From Cymodocea nodosa (lineage: Eukaryota; Streptophyta; Magnoliopsida; Alismatales; Cymodoceaceae), in assembly GCA_036874045.1 (NCBI GenBank), contig CM072341.1:19480501-19544500 (forward strand): a stretch of DNA of 64,000 nt, given 5' to 3'. Below, in pieces: positions 35,801-48,186 of the stretch (its first letter is position 1; every line of letters starts with the position of its first letter). Both the position numbers and the translations under genes were made by a program. Below the pieces are notes generated by a model that saw only the letters and a list, made by a program, of their open reading frames with translations, did no database searches and was not told the DNA's origin.

Positions 35801-36500
35801 TACGAATTCCAAAACCTCAACTCTGCCAAAATCTTCTTTTTGTGCATCAATTTGCTCATGACAACCATTGCTATTTTGTTCTTGACGACCGTGGTTTCCG
35901 TGTGAAGGACCAGGCGACGGGGCGGCTTCTACTCAGTGGACCTGGCATCTCCGTGTGGCATCTCCGTTTGGGTTTCGGCATCTCCGTGCTGACACCCGTC
36001 GTTTCCTTATCTTCATTCCTCGCGCCGGTCTCCATCCCCCAGCCACCTCTCCCTGCCGTGTTTGTCCGACGGGCAAGGCGTACAAACTTCCTTTTGAACG
36101 CTGTACTTCCCTTTGAACTTTTGTATCTGATGTATGGGTTTTGGCCCCCTCCCTGTTGGCTGCTTCCTTCAACGTTGTTACCTCTCTATCGTAGACTCTT
36201 TTTCTCTCTATACTTGGCAAATAAATCCGATACATTTCAATGTTTCAGACATTTCGCTTCCAAGATCGAAAGTCTCCTTGCACGCCGCATAAAAATCATT
36301 CAAACTGATGACGGATCTGAGTTTCGAACTAGACATTTCTGCGCCTTCACCCAAAGCAAGGGCATTCTACACCGCTTTACGTGTCCCACACCTAAACCTT
36401 CACATCGGAGTTGTCGAGCGCAAGCACCGCCCTGTCGTGGACATGGGACGTTGCCTCCTTTTCGCTGCCGATGTGCCTTCCGTCTACTGGGATTTTGATA
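35801..36500 (+). pseudogene. Copia element A, second half: integrase
   Basis: Plus strand: PKPQLCQNLLFVHQFAHDNHCYF and VKDQATGRLLLSGP are the protease-to-integrase region of the element whose gag lies at 28.7-29.85 kb. Later words in shifting frames give integrase: KIIQTDDGSEFRTRHF, TQSKGILHRFTCP and GVVERKH followed by VVDMGRCLLFAA. Reading ends near VPSVYWDF at 36495. Reverse transcriptase is absent. Confidence 0.8.
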
Positions 36501-38662
36501 ATTACACACGTAAACACAGACCTTTGGAATTATGTCGCCAAAAGTTTACTCCAAAACTCAAGGCTCCTCGTATGGGAACCCCCCAAGTGCAAGTGCAACC
36601 TTTCCGTAGAACGCAACTTCGTAAATTTTAATTAGAAGTTGCAGAACTACACTTCATTGTCAAACGTGTACGTCCTAAATCAGAAACGTTCACGTCCGAA
36701 GCGAAACGCAGACGATCAGACGTGCGCAGGGATCGATCGATCATCTGCCGATAGATCCCACTCATCACCTCCTGATCAATTATATTATAGTTCAAGGTTG
36801 GAAATGGCCATCCACTTAAGTTTCGAATGGATATATATATCTATTATATACTATAATATATATACATTAAAATTTTAAATATATATAAATTTTATATTTT
36901 TTTAATTTTTATTGTCTATATATATATATATATGTACGTATGTATATATATTGCTTGTAGTTTCCTATTTATAAAATATACAATCTATATGATATTTGTT
37001 GTAAAGAAATGATTATATTTAAAATAAAAAAATATAATATTAATATTTAAATAATAATTAATTATATAATATTTAACTTATCATATTAGTTTGTATCGAT
37101 AACGTTTTTGGTTAGATTTAAATCTAGAACATCGTTTCTTCTGGGACAACTTTTTTACCAATGTTTTTTTTTTTTTTATTATTTCTTTGAGATTTGAACT
37201 TTGAAAGAACACCAACACATATTAATGTTGCTGATTTACTAAGCTATTAGAATTAATTTATTTGCCGTTGGTTTTTACTTGGAAAAAATTTTACATTGTG
37301 AATGTAAGGATAAAATTTAGATTAATATATGATAAATTCTTTAATTTATTATTAATTAATTTTGAGATAGAATACTTATAGGCATAAAAATAAACTATTA
37401 AGTATCAAAGTAATTTCATGTCGATCTAACTATAGAACACTTGTACGCTTAAAATAAGCTATAAGTGAGAATGTGTGAAAGTTCTATAGTAATAAATATA
37501 ATGATATAATTTAGGTTACTACACGATAAATTTCTTTACTTACTCTTTGATTTTAAAATAAAATATTTCACACTACTAATCTTTTAGTTATTCGAATTGT
37601 TTCCTTTTCATCCATGTCAGCATTTTGTATAAGTTATTATCTTAGGTAATAGTGTCTCTACCCATAATGAACTATAATTATTGTTGTCCTATAATTTTGA
37701 TATAATCAATATGTTATGTTTTTTTATGAATTATTAAAGGTATATACTTGAAACGTAATATACTATTTGATTGATCTATTTCTGATACTCTATTATATTA
37801 TAATTTTATAATTGAAAATTTGCGTTTCCTTGGCAATTACTGTTATATCATGTGTCTGACAAATAGACATCTACAGGAATATCCACGAATGGCGGTGTGG
37901 GATGATATCTTGAGCAGTTACGCGTTTCGGACCTTCCGACGCAAATGGATGTGTCTCGAACTCCAAACAGATTACTTCTCGGTACAATTCCTTCCAAATT
38001 CATTAAAATCTCATGTACGGATTCTTGAACACCCACTATAAATTCAACTTTTTAGTAAAAAAGTCCCTTATCTACAAAAATTGATAAAAAATTTTGAGTA
38101 GTTCGAATTTGATGAAATGAAAGATAAAAATCCATAGGAATCAATTATCTACATGTCAAATGAAAGTCTTGGATAAGAATCTACGATGCACTAGAATGTC
38201 CTTGTTGATGATCCCTTACTCTTACAATATCTAAGGTTCTTCGAATAATGTAATATCTCATATCAGGTAAATCCTTAACACTTCCTCCTCTTACTATACT
38301 AATACTACTGTGAATTATGGAAATACTAAGAAAAAAACATTTAACATGCCACCTACCTACATTATTTGAAGTTTTAAATTTTAACAAATTTTTGCGTGTA
38401 ATAAAAACAAAAAATGAAGACTGGGCACAACACTTGTATGAACATGAACTTGTTTTTGAATAGATATTTCTGTTGGAATATAATTTAAATCTACATTTGT
38501 ATCATCTATAACTTTCACCGTACACGTTTGTAGTTTACCATTTCAATCATGAGTGTTGTATGTATGTGTGATGTAATATACTAGCGGTGAGATGAGGACA
38601 TGCATAATGGTTATGTGAGTTGTATGTTTTGAGTTTTATTATAAATACGTAAGGAGAGTTAT
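36501..38662. other. AT-rich intergenic DNA
   Basis: No gene is supported. It contains TA runs at about 36830-36950. Element A may end here but no LTR was recognised. Confidence 0.4.
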
Positions 38663-41100
38663 TAGAGGTGTCAAATGGGTCAGGTCACTACGGGTCAATC
38701 TAGCCTAATTCAGTTTAAAAAATTAAGTTAGACTAAGCTATTATATTTTGAAAAACTAACCTACAGGTTGGGTTAGGTGAATTGTAACATTTGTTTTTAC
38801 GTTACAAATGTTATAATGAACATTATAAACATTTTTTAACTTTTATTTTTTGCGAACGTTAAATCCTATCATTAGATTTAATGATAGGATTGTAGTAAAA
38901 AAGAGAGAGAAGAGAAGGAATAGAGGAAGGGTGATGAAAAAATCTATAAATAGAAAAGAATGTTAGAGATTTTTCATAACTCATATTCATTCAATCTTTT
39001 ATTTTTCTTTTACAAAATATAAGTTTATCTTTTGGACTTCAACTTTTTTCAATATTTCAACTCTTAAATCAAATTCTTTGAAAAAATGACACATAATTTT
39101 AATGACTTTATCTTCAATAACATTGCTCGCAACAATTTTGAGTAGGAACAGCAATACTCTTAGGTTGAAACTATGGAAAGTGGAGCATCAACTTCAACTA
39201 CTGTTATTAAATCAAGAAGAATATTAAATTTATGGTCAAAGTTTATAATAAAAATGAAATACCTAAGAGATGATACTATAGTGGAGAGAGCTTATTGCAA
39301 CAATTATAATATAAACTTCTCATGCAAAACTACAAATAGTACAAGTCATTTATTTAGACATTTAGCTAGTTATTCATCTAAAAATTTTGAAAAAATAAAA
39401 TGATTCAAATACAAATTAATTTTAACACTAAAGTTAATATAACACAATAACATTATGATCCTAAGAATGCTAGAAAATTACATTCTAAATTTATTACTGT
39501 TAAAAATGTATCTATTAATTTTGGTAATAGTCAACATTTTCAAGAATATATTTCATAAACTTATTGTCCACAATTTAAAAAAGCTTTAGAAATACAACTA
39601 CACAAGATATTATTTAACTTTATAATAAACTTAGAATGAAATTAATTAATGTAATAAGTTCTATTAACACATCTATAGCATGTACTTCTAATATTTAGGA
39701 GAATAGAACTAAAATATGATATATTACTATTGCTGCACATTTTATTGATGATAATTGGGTTTTACAAAAAAATTAATAGAATTTAGAAGAATAAATCATC
39801 TACATAATCGTCAAAATATTTTTTCGACTATCATGGATATTTTTGAATTTTATGAAATTAAAGAAAAATAAGTAGTATTACATTTGATAATGCATCTAGT
39901 AATAATGTAATTATCCCTATGTTTAAAATTAGATTAACTCCACCAAATGGTTTTGATTTATTTCACTAAAGATGTATATGTCATATAATTAATCTTATAG
40001 TTCAAGTAGGTAATGAAGAATTAAAACTTTTTATAGAAAATATTAAAACTACATTAACTTACATTTTAATTAGTAAATAGATAACAACAAGAATTTAATC
40101 ATGTATATTATTCATTTGATTTACCACATAAAACATTTACAATAGATGTCCCTTATAGGTGGAATTCATTATATTTAATATTAAATAATTTTTTTACCTT
40201 ATAAAGAAGCTATAAAAATTTATTATAATAGTAGAATGATGATAGTACAACACCACTAGATGAAAATAATTTTATAATAGTTAATTATTTTATTAAAATT
40301 TTAAAATTATTTTATAATGTAATAGAACATTTACCAGGAATATATTATTCTATATCTATTTATGCAATTCATCATTTATATAATATTGTAAGAGTTTTTA
40401 ATAATTATGGTAATTATCTATTTTTTATACCTATAGTTTTAAACCTGAAAGAAATTTAAAAAAAATATTGGAATAAGATACCCCTCTTATATACATTAAA
40501 TGCTTATTTAGATCTTACAATTAAAATAAAAGTTGTTAAAAAAGTAATAAATGCAATACAAAATTGTTTAAATGTAAAACTTAATATAACAATTGAAAAT
40601 AGAAGAAAGTTTAAATAACATGTTTGATATGTATGTTACAAAATATGGAATACAATAAACACAAAGTACACCCTATTTTTCATAACCATCATTATCATCA
40701 ACATTTGATTATAGTGTATTTGTTGATAATTATAATGATTTTAGCATAACAAATAGGCAAGAATTAATTAATTATAATCATACTAATCATAGCTATTTAA
40801 TAAGAGATAATGCTAATTTTCTAAATTTTGACGTAATAAATTGGTGAAAAATATAAAAAGACACATTTCCTATTTCATCATTAATGTCTAGAGATTTACT
40901 AATAATTCCAACTTCTTCTATAGTATGTGAATAGATATTTAATATTAGTAGTAATATATTAGATGTTAGAAGAGAAAAATTAAAAGATGATATTTTAGAA
41001 GCATTAATGTGTATTAAAGACTAGAAACTTATTCATGTTCATGGACAACAACAATAAGATAACTTCACTAATGAATTTGTAAATTTAAATATTTAAATGT
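38663..41100 (+). mobile_element. hAT transposon remnant
   Basis: Starts with a hAT-like end, TAGAGGTGTCAAATGGGTCA. No matching inverted end was found before the gypsy sequence at about 41411, so the 3' end appears lost. The body is very AT-rich and holds a broken transposase. Confidence 0.65.
39173..41064 (+). pseudogene. hAT transposase, BED zinc finger to dimerisation domain, broken
   Basis: The first open frame (39173-39403) has the BED finger: a Cys-x2-Asn-Tyr variant (AYCNNYNINFSCKT) followed by TSHLFRHLASY. Further on, separated by many stops, are TFDNASSNN, the FHRCICHIINLIVQ-like block, and LLYTLNAYLDL. The C-terminal dimerisation region reads DTFPISSLMSRDLLIIPTSS, then IFNISSNILDVRREKL and EALMCIKD. 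The domain order is normal and only point damage is present. Confidence 0.75.
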
Positions 41101-41410
41101 AATTATGTACATTAAATGTAAAAATATTTGATGTAAAATAATATATTTTTAATTTCAATTTAGAAATAAAATAATTATTTTAACTTTATGACTTGTGTTT
41201 AAATGTGTTGATGGATCATAGATGATGAATCATGAATGATGAGTTGATGATGCCTTGATATTGATATTAATGTGATGAATCATGAATGATGACTTAAGTT
41301 TGATGTTCATGTATTTATAAATAAAATAATGTAATGAATTATGAGTAATGTTACCTTTTTTCTATTTTTAATTTCAATATAAAATAAAAAAAGAAATATA
41401 AAAAATAAAT

Positions 41411-42298
41411 AAAAACAAATGTAGATTTATTTGCCCATTATTTGACTTATCAGCAAGTCAAAGTAGAGTATCAAAGGCCTCCTAGACCACTTCAGCCTTT
41501 GCCCATTCTTGAATGAAAGTGAGTATATCATGATGGATTTTATGACGAGCTTGTCTAAGACCTTGGTAGGCAATGATGTTGTGTGGGTGATTATAGACAG
41601 GTTGACCAAGTTCACTCACTTTTTACCATATAGAGTTGGATTGACTTTGAGCAAGATGATTGAGCTATATGTGGAGGAGATAGTGACACTACATAGAGTA
41701 CCTCTAATTATCACCTTTGATGATCGGAATAGACATGCCTCCAAGGGGCGTAGACAGACAGAAGGTGAAACAGAATGAGATCAAAGTTCTCCAACCACTA
41801 GTATTAGAGTAACTCGTATCAGTGCGAGCAAGATGGAGACCACATGCAGATCCTTAACTGATAAGCTTTAGACGAGAAGCGTTGGAGATAAAGGTGAAGT
41901 AGGCATTCAGGTGGAGAAGGAAAATCCATTGCCTTTCATTCTCTCTGAGAGGTAAGGAAAGTTTGATGCTTTCTTTACTTCCCTACACTCAAAGTCGATA
42001 AAAGAGTTATGAAGATTGTTGGGGGCGACCCCTTGAGTTCCAAGAGGGTGATAGAGTTTTTTTGTAGATCACCCCTACTAAGGGCATCATGTGATTGAAG
42101 TTTGAGGCAAGTTGAGCCTTCTATATGTTGGGCCATTTGAGATCATGACAAGAGTTGGACTAGTAGCCTATCATTTGGACTTGCTAGATGCCTTAACTAG
42201 AGTGCACAATATTTTCCATGTCTCAATGTTAAAGAAGTATGTATCAAATCCATCTCACATTTTGGACTTTGTGCTAGTACCTATTGGTTATGACTTAT
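41411..42298 (+). pseudogene. Ty3/gypsy integrase, broken, part 1
   Basis: VKVEYQRPPRPLQPLP, then an EYIMMDFMTSLSK word and VWVIIDRLTKFTHFLP, are the core of a Ty3/gypsy (chromovirus, Tekay-like) integrase up to VPLIITFDDR near 41735. Positions 41735-42020 do not continue it and look gag-like (MPPRG start). From about 42030 the integrase C terminus resumes with FQEGDRVFL and VGPFEIMTRVGLVAYHLDL. It continues with ALTRVHNIFHVSMLKKYVSNPSH and breaks at 42298 at a solo LTR. Upstream gag, protease and reverse transcriptase are absent. Confidence 0.8.
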
Positions 42299-44090
42299 TG
42301 TTTAGAATGAAAAAGTGCATAATATTAATGGTTAATTACATAATATTTAGCTTATCATATGAGAATTAAGCTATTATGCTATAAATATATGATTACATGC
42401 CTTAATTATAGAATGTGCATAATTTCATGGAATTAGTGTTAATTAAATATCATATTTGAAAGCATAGTTTGTGAGGTTTTATAAAAGTTTATGGGAGCTC
42501 GTAATGTTACGCAGGTAAGTTTACGAACCCTCGTAATGTTACTAAGGTAAGTTTATGAAACTTCGTAAAGTTAAGAATTATTTTACACGTCAACTTTTGA
42601 ATGATTAAGAATTACTTCTTTTATATATTAAATGTTAAATGTTATAAAGTTATTTATTTTATTAAACTACAAAGCTGAACGAATTCGTTGAGTTAAACTT
42701 AACTCAATGAGGCAAGTCTGTTGAGTTATAGTTAAGTTAATGGAGTAAGTCCGTTGAGTTACACTAACTTTACAAACTAGTTATTTTCTAATATTCAATT
42801 ATGAGCAGTTGTAGAAACAGAAAATTTGAAGGAAAACCATGATTGCACGGATCACGTGGGATTTAAATTGTAGAATGAAGAAGAAATCACCATCGTTAAT
42901 ATGAATGAAGGAGATCCAACCAGTCATTTAGGTGGAAGCAGTTATTACTAAAAGAAATATAAAAAGAAAAGAGAAAGAACGAAAAAAGGGTGTGGAGAAC
43001 TACGTTAACTGTAGCAAGTGTCGGTTATTCCTTGAAGTTTCACCAAAACCATACCACCAACTACCAACCATTAGATGTTTGTGAGGATACTTTCTGGATG
43101 TCAAGTTGATTCTGAGCCAAAAATAGTAACTAACAACCATTGTGAGAAGTGATCGCATCATAGGAAGGGAAACTATTTTCACCAATCATCGAATCATCTC
43201 TTAGGAAATAGTAAAGCTTCTAACATTAGTTTCGGGTTAATGACATGATACTGAAGAGGAGATCAACTTACAAAGTCTTGGTTTGAGATTCTATAGGGAG
43301 AGAGTTATGTGATAGTAAGTGATTATGTTTTCAGTGTTTTAATCACATCACATGTAGTGATGAGAGTTTTTATTGTCAATAAAGAATTTTATATTTCACT
43401 TTTTGTTCATCTTTAAGAACATATTAGAACAAAAATAACCAAAAAAATTGATTATCTATTTTTATATTTATCAAATCAGTGTTGTATCGTTTGTTTTGTA
43501 TTGTTAGTAATGTTAGTATTGTTGAATGTTTTATATTTATTTTATTTTAGAAAATAGAAAATCATCTTACTGATTATTAAAACTATTTTGTATGCAATTC
43601 TGAAATTCTAATTAATATGGTTACTATTTGAATGTTAGTGTTTATTAATAATAAATATCGTATAAACTAATATTAAAAGCTTAATTAATATTATTTACAT
43701 TCTATGGAACCAACCAATGGATGACCGAATTCCTTTGTGGATAGCAAATTTAATTGGAAGTTACTAGTGAGGCTCGTGAAGTGAACTTAAGTCTATAAGA
43801 ATAGTCTGTTGAGTTAACTATAACTCAACGAATTAAGTCCATTGAGTTAATAGTAAATCAACGAAGTGCATAATTCAACACAAAAAAAATCTCTAGCTAT
43901 AAAAATCAAAATAGTATGAAATTTTTACTCAGTCTCTGTGGGATTGACCTATACTTGTATATTTATGCAATAGACGTTGTGTACTTACAGTTAAATACAA
44001 ATTGTATTTAATATCTAATTTGTGAAAAATTATTTGTTTACTTCTAGAAGAAATTATAAACATATATTTAAGTAAACAAATGCTCAAACA
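42299..44090. mobile_element. Solo LTR 3 inside the gypsy element
   Basis: 1792 bp with TGTTTAG and CTCAAACA ends, flanked by CTTAT (42294-42298) and CTTGT (44091-44095). Cutting it out joins the host reading to YDLSYCEVPVYIMEVKL, the expected gypsy sequence. It contains near-perfect palindromes TTGAGTTAA/TTAACTCAA at 42688-42707 and a similar one at 43809-43828. A CTCTGTGGGATTGACC word near 43935 is typical of some plant LTR 3' regions. The family is not certain. Confidence 0.8.
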
Positions 44091-44095
44091 CTTGT

Positions 44096-44290
44096 CTTAT
44101 TGTGAAGTACCTGTGTACATCATGGAAGTTAAGTTGCAAGTTCTTAGAAGACAGACTATACCTTATGTCATGGTGTAGTGGTAGAATCATCTTGAGCGAG
44201 AAGCCACTTGAGAGTTTGAGGAGTATGTTCGAAGGGTATACCCCTTCTTATTTGAGGAATTAGGTAATTTTAAGTTTTGAGTACAAAATT
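44096..44290 (+). pseudogene. Ty3/gypsy integrase C-terminal end, broken, part 2
   Basis: EVPVYIMEVKLQVLRRQTIPYV continues the integrase across solo LTR 3. HLEREAT and EFEEYVRRVYPFLFEELGNF follow, with tryptophan codons turned to stops. This is the ATWE-E block at the end of chromovirus pol. A polypurine tract-like AAGGGATATGGAA follows. Confidence 0.75.
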
Positions 44291-44305
44291 TCTTTTAAGG
44301 GATAT

Positions 44306-46427
44306 GGAATGTACGAGCCTAATGTAAATATGTTGAAAATGGAGGGTATTCTCGTCTTTCACGCTGTGGTTGTGAAAAGTTAAATAATCAAATTTTTTCG
44401 TTCTACCAACCTCCAACTCTCCTTTTCCTCACGTAGCTTTGTGTCTGAATCCCTAGTAGTGACGAATGCATGATTCTAGCGATGAGCAAGCAACATGAGC
44501 TATGAACGACTTTGACGATTTCTACACTTGTGCGCGCTGAAGGGCTGCTTCTAGTGGCATCACACTAGTTGGCGTAGCTCGACAGAGTTCGCATACGTAG
44601 GAGTGTATACGCACGAGTGGCTTCCAGGCAACATGCGCTTCGGGTTTGGCGAGCTTGATGACTTCCAGTAGTGTAGGAGTGTGGGGACTTCAGTGCCACG
44701 AGCTTGCAGGTGAGTTGACCATCTCACTGAGCGTTAGCTACGGTAGTGTCGTGCTGATGCCTCTTGTGTTGTAGCAAGGTATTGATCTGTCGGAATCCCC
44801 TGGTCGCGTGAGTTGCGGGCATGGCAAGTATGAATTAGGCAGAGATCATGAGGAAGCTAGTTGAGCTTAGTGGTTGGGGTCTTTTTGACAGCCGACTGTT
44901 GGGAGGGGCATCTTGGGGATTTTCTCCCCAATTTATGTAAGTAATCCTTCCTCCCCTTTGACTTTTTGATACATGGTATTTTTGCATATCAATGTTGATT
45001 GTCATATATTTGTTATGATTATGATGTGTATTAAAATTTAAAATGTGGATTAATGTTTATTGAAGATAATGATGAAGTTATTATGTTGATTATTGTAAAT
45101 AATGGAAATTATTAGTAATGGTAGCTAAATTAGCCCATAAATAGTAAGTCTTGTAGCTACAATGTGATTAAAAGTCTTAATTCTTAAATTTGGGTTGATG
45201 TACATATTTATTAGTATGCTTAATACATTGTTAATGATTTACACCTAGCAGTATTGTGTAATGTGATTTATCCTACTTATGTGCAAATATAGATGATGAT
45301 GCACATGGGAATAGACTTATGCATTTTATGAGATGTGATTATTGTGTATTATGTGGATGATATTGTGTAATGTGATTTATACTACTTATGTGCAAATATA
45401 GATGATGATGCAAATAGGAATAGACTCATGCATTTTATGAGATCTGATTGTTGTGTGTTATGTGGTTGCTTAACAACTTGAAACATTATGAAATGGTGGA
45501 CTTCTACAATGATTTTGATTAAAGGATAACTTGTCATGTATTTTTAAATTGGTTAAATTATAATTTGAATCAATTGAATTTAGTTACAAAACTTGGTCAA
45601 GAGAGCATGGCACCATGATATTATGTATATGATATGCTTGTCTTGTTCCAAGGTAATTTGAAGTATCCGCAATCCAATCATAAGATAGTATATGATGACT
45701 TTGACCTTATTGTAGGAGGAAATATGCAACGGTACTTGACTTTATTGTAGGAGAAAATATGTAGTTGCACTTGACCCTAGTGTAAGAGGAATATGTAGTA
45801 GTAGTTAATTAAATGAAAGAGAAATTGGAAAGATGTGTTTGGTTGGCTTAGTCTCTTTAGTTTATTATAAAAAATTGAAGGATTGTTGATTTTGTTAAAT
45901 TGTATGCATTTTACGTTATAAATTTTCTTATTACAACATATTGTCATTTATTTAATTTAGCTAGGTAGTAGATAGATTACTTAATAAACATTAGCTCACT
46001 CTTTTTGGATGTTTCTTTTAAGTTTTCCTGTAAAGTAGCAAGTGAGACGTGAATCAAAGAGGTCACATTAAATTATTTTTTGTAGAGAGGTTGCAAGATC
46101 TTTTCTTGTTAAAAGATGTATGCTTGTAAACTATATGACAATTATGAATATTTGTATACATGTAAAGTAAGATAATATTTTACGATATTGCTAGCTAGCA
46201 TGAATTTCTATTAGTATGGTTTTTCAAGAAATGAGTGATTTTTCTATTGATAAGAATTCAAATTTGGTTTATTCTTTTTGTATTGTCCACTTTAAGTTTT
46301 ATTTTAATCTTTTGTTGTTAGATTCATCTTTTTACTTAGCAACTTTGTAAAATTAAAGGAAAGAGTTTTTTACTCTTTTAATTTTACTGTATTTATCGTG
46401 ACCTCGTTTAGAAGGCGTGACATTTGT
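44306..46427 (+). repeat. Probable 3' LTR of the gypsy element
   Basis: Starts at TGTACGAGCC just after the polypurine tract and probably ends at GGCGTGACA, about 2.1 kb. Internally, a 60-bp phrase containing AATATAGATGATGATGCA repeats at about 45285 and 45400. No 5' LTR is present to confirm the boundaries. Confidence 0.5.
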
Positions 46428-47041
46428 AGTTTCTAGATTGCCAATTTTAGAATGCATTCCACTGCTGGCAAAACTGGTGTAATTAAATTAACGAAACCCT
46501 AACATGCATATTTAACTTGAGGGGGATGTATATATTCAAACTGGCCGGCCCGGTACAAAAATTTTGTGTGGGGTCGTTAATGAACGCTACCACTTGTCGC
46601 AGCGTCCTTGATAGATATTAAGTATCTCCATCTGCAATTCCATGCCCACGACGCAAGGATGGAACAGCCAGTAAGACCAGTAAGTTAATTCATTAGATAT
46701 ACAAAATACTTGTACGTAGCATGGACGATGCCGGTGGTTGCAGCAACATTTTAACAAATATATATTGCCGCGCTTCCAACTGGCCCCTACCACCGGTAGT
46801 TCAACTCAATCTTGAACATGTGATCACCAAGCATTCTTCGGCCCATGGAAATTAAATAATTCTGGCCAGCTAAGGGTGGATTATTTCTCATTGTATATTT
46901 ATAAGTTTGTCTGGTTCGCCAACACACTCCTGCGCCACAACTACAAATTAAAGCGAGCATGCACACTATACATGTGTATATCGTCTTCCATGCAAGGAGA
47001 GAAGAAGGGAATTGAAACCCTGGTTGTGTTTGTCGTCGATC
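46428..47041. promoter_or_regulatory. Upstream region of the glutathione S-transferase gene
   Basis: Intergenic DNA between the gypsy LTR and the GST start. A TATA-like TATATTTATA lies at about 46894-46903, some 140 bp before the ATG. No other motif can be assigned with confidence. Confidence 0.4.
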
Positions 47042-48186
47042 ATGGTGGTGAAGGTGTACGGAATGAGAACGGCCGTGTCGCCGCAGAGGGTGATGCTGTG
47101 CCTTGCGGAGAAGGAGGTGGACTTCGAGCTCATCCATGTCGATCTTGACTCCATGGAACACAAGTCTCCCTTCTACCTCGCCAAACAGGTCTCCTACGCA
47201 TGCATGCAGTAATAATATCATGATTTATTAATTGAAGCTGGAGAAATCAATGAAAATGAGATTATATTTATCTCTTTCTTTTCCTTTTTCTTTTCAATAT
47301 GTATATATATTCGTTCATGCAGCCGTTCGGAAAAGTGCCCTATATCGAGGATGGAGACTTGAAGCTTTTCGGTTAGTAGATCGATCGCATGCATTATTTA
47401 CTATTTGCTCTAATACCATGAAAATTACTAATCCTAACTCCATGGCAAAATCTAAATAAAGAAATAGACTTCTGGTACAAGTACAAGATATAATAAATGC
47501 ATATTTCTTCTCTCTATTCATTTCGTTTTAATTGTATACAACGTACCATCATAACCATTTCTAGCTAATAGTATAAATTAATCGAAGCCATTAGATAAAA
47601 ATCAACCAACAACTTCATATATATGCATACATATAACTCATCGTGTAAGAATTAATGAGAATCACGCATGCGAGATGGATAGACCGATGGTGGTGTATAT
47701 ATATATATATATGCAGAATCCAGGGCGATCATCCGATATTACGCGGCGATGTACGCCGGCCGTGGACCGAACCTTCTCGGAAAGACGCTGGAGGATCGAG
47801 CAAGGGTGGATCAGTGGCTTGACGTGGAGGCCCAGACCTACGACCCATTGGTGTTCAACATAGTTTTCAATCTCGTCATCCTCCCTCGGTTGGGGGAACC
47901 ATCGGACCCGGGCGTGGCGCAGATGAGCGCAGAGAAGCTGGAGAAGGTGCTGGACGTCTACGAACGCCACCTATCCAAGAACAAGTACCTTGCAGGTGAT
48001 GACTTCACTCTTGCCGACCTTGCCCACATCCCAGCCACCAGACGCCTAGTCGAGGATGCCAAACTGGGCTGCCTGTTTGCCTCGAGAAAGCAACTCAAGG
48101 CCTGGTGGGACGACATCTCCGGCCGGCCGGCATGGAAGAAGCTGGTGGAGATTGAGAAGACGGCGTGGGATGGATGGGCTGGGTAG
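47042..48186 (+). CDS. Phi-class glutathione S-transferase, anthocyanin-transport (AN9/TT19) type
   Basis: Three exons, 47042-47188, 47323-47371 and 47717-48186, join in frame to 221 residues ending in TAG. This is the usual phi-class exon pattern. The N-terminal thioredoxin-fold half begins MVVKVYGMRTAVSPQRVM, with the active-site Ser at 13. It carries the glutathione-binding words QPFGKVPYIEDGD (about 49-61) and ESRAI (66-70). The C-terminal helical domain contains YLAGDDFTLADL and a DDISGRPAWKKL end. The opening and the FELIHVDLDSMEHK segment resemble the group that carries anthocyanins and proanthocyanidin precursors to the vacuole. There the corresponding motif is usually Ala-Ala-Cys-Pro, here Ala-Val-Ser-Pro. 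The protein is cytosolic. Role in pigment transport is inferred from similarity alone. Intron 2 ends in a TA repeat next to the acceptor. Confidence 0.88.
47696..47712. repeat. TA microsatellite at the GST intron 2 acceptor
   Basis: A run of TA dinucleotides stands directly before GCAG at the exon 3 boundary, where a pyrimidine tract would normally be. Confidence 0.85.

Noticed and set aside
38940..41100. A possible domesticated hAT gene
   Set aside because: Domain order is kept but there are many in-frame stops and no splice pattern that would avoid them, so it is a dead transposase.
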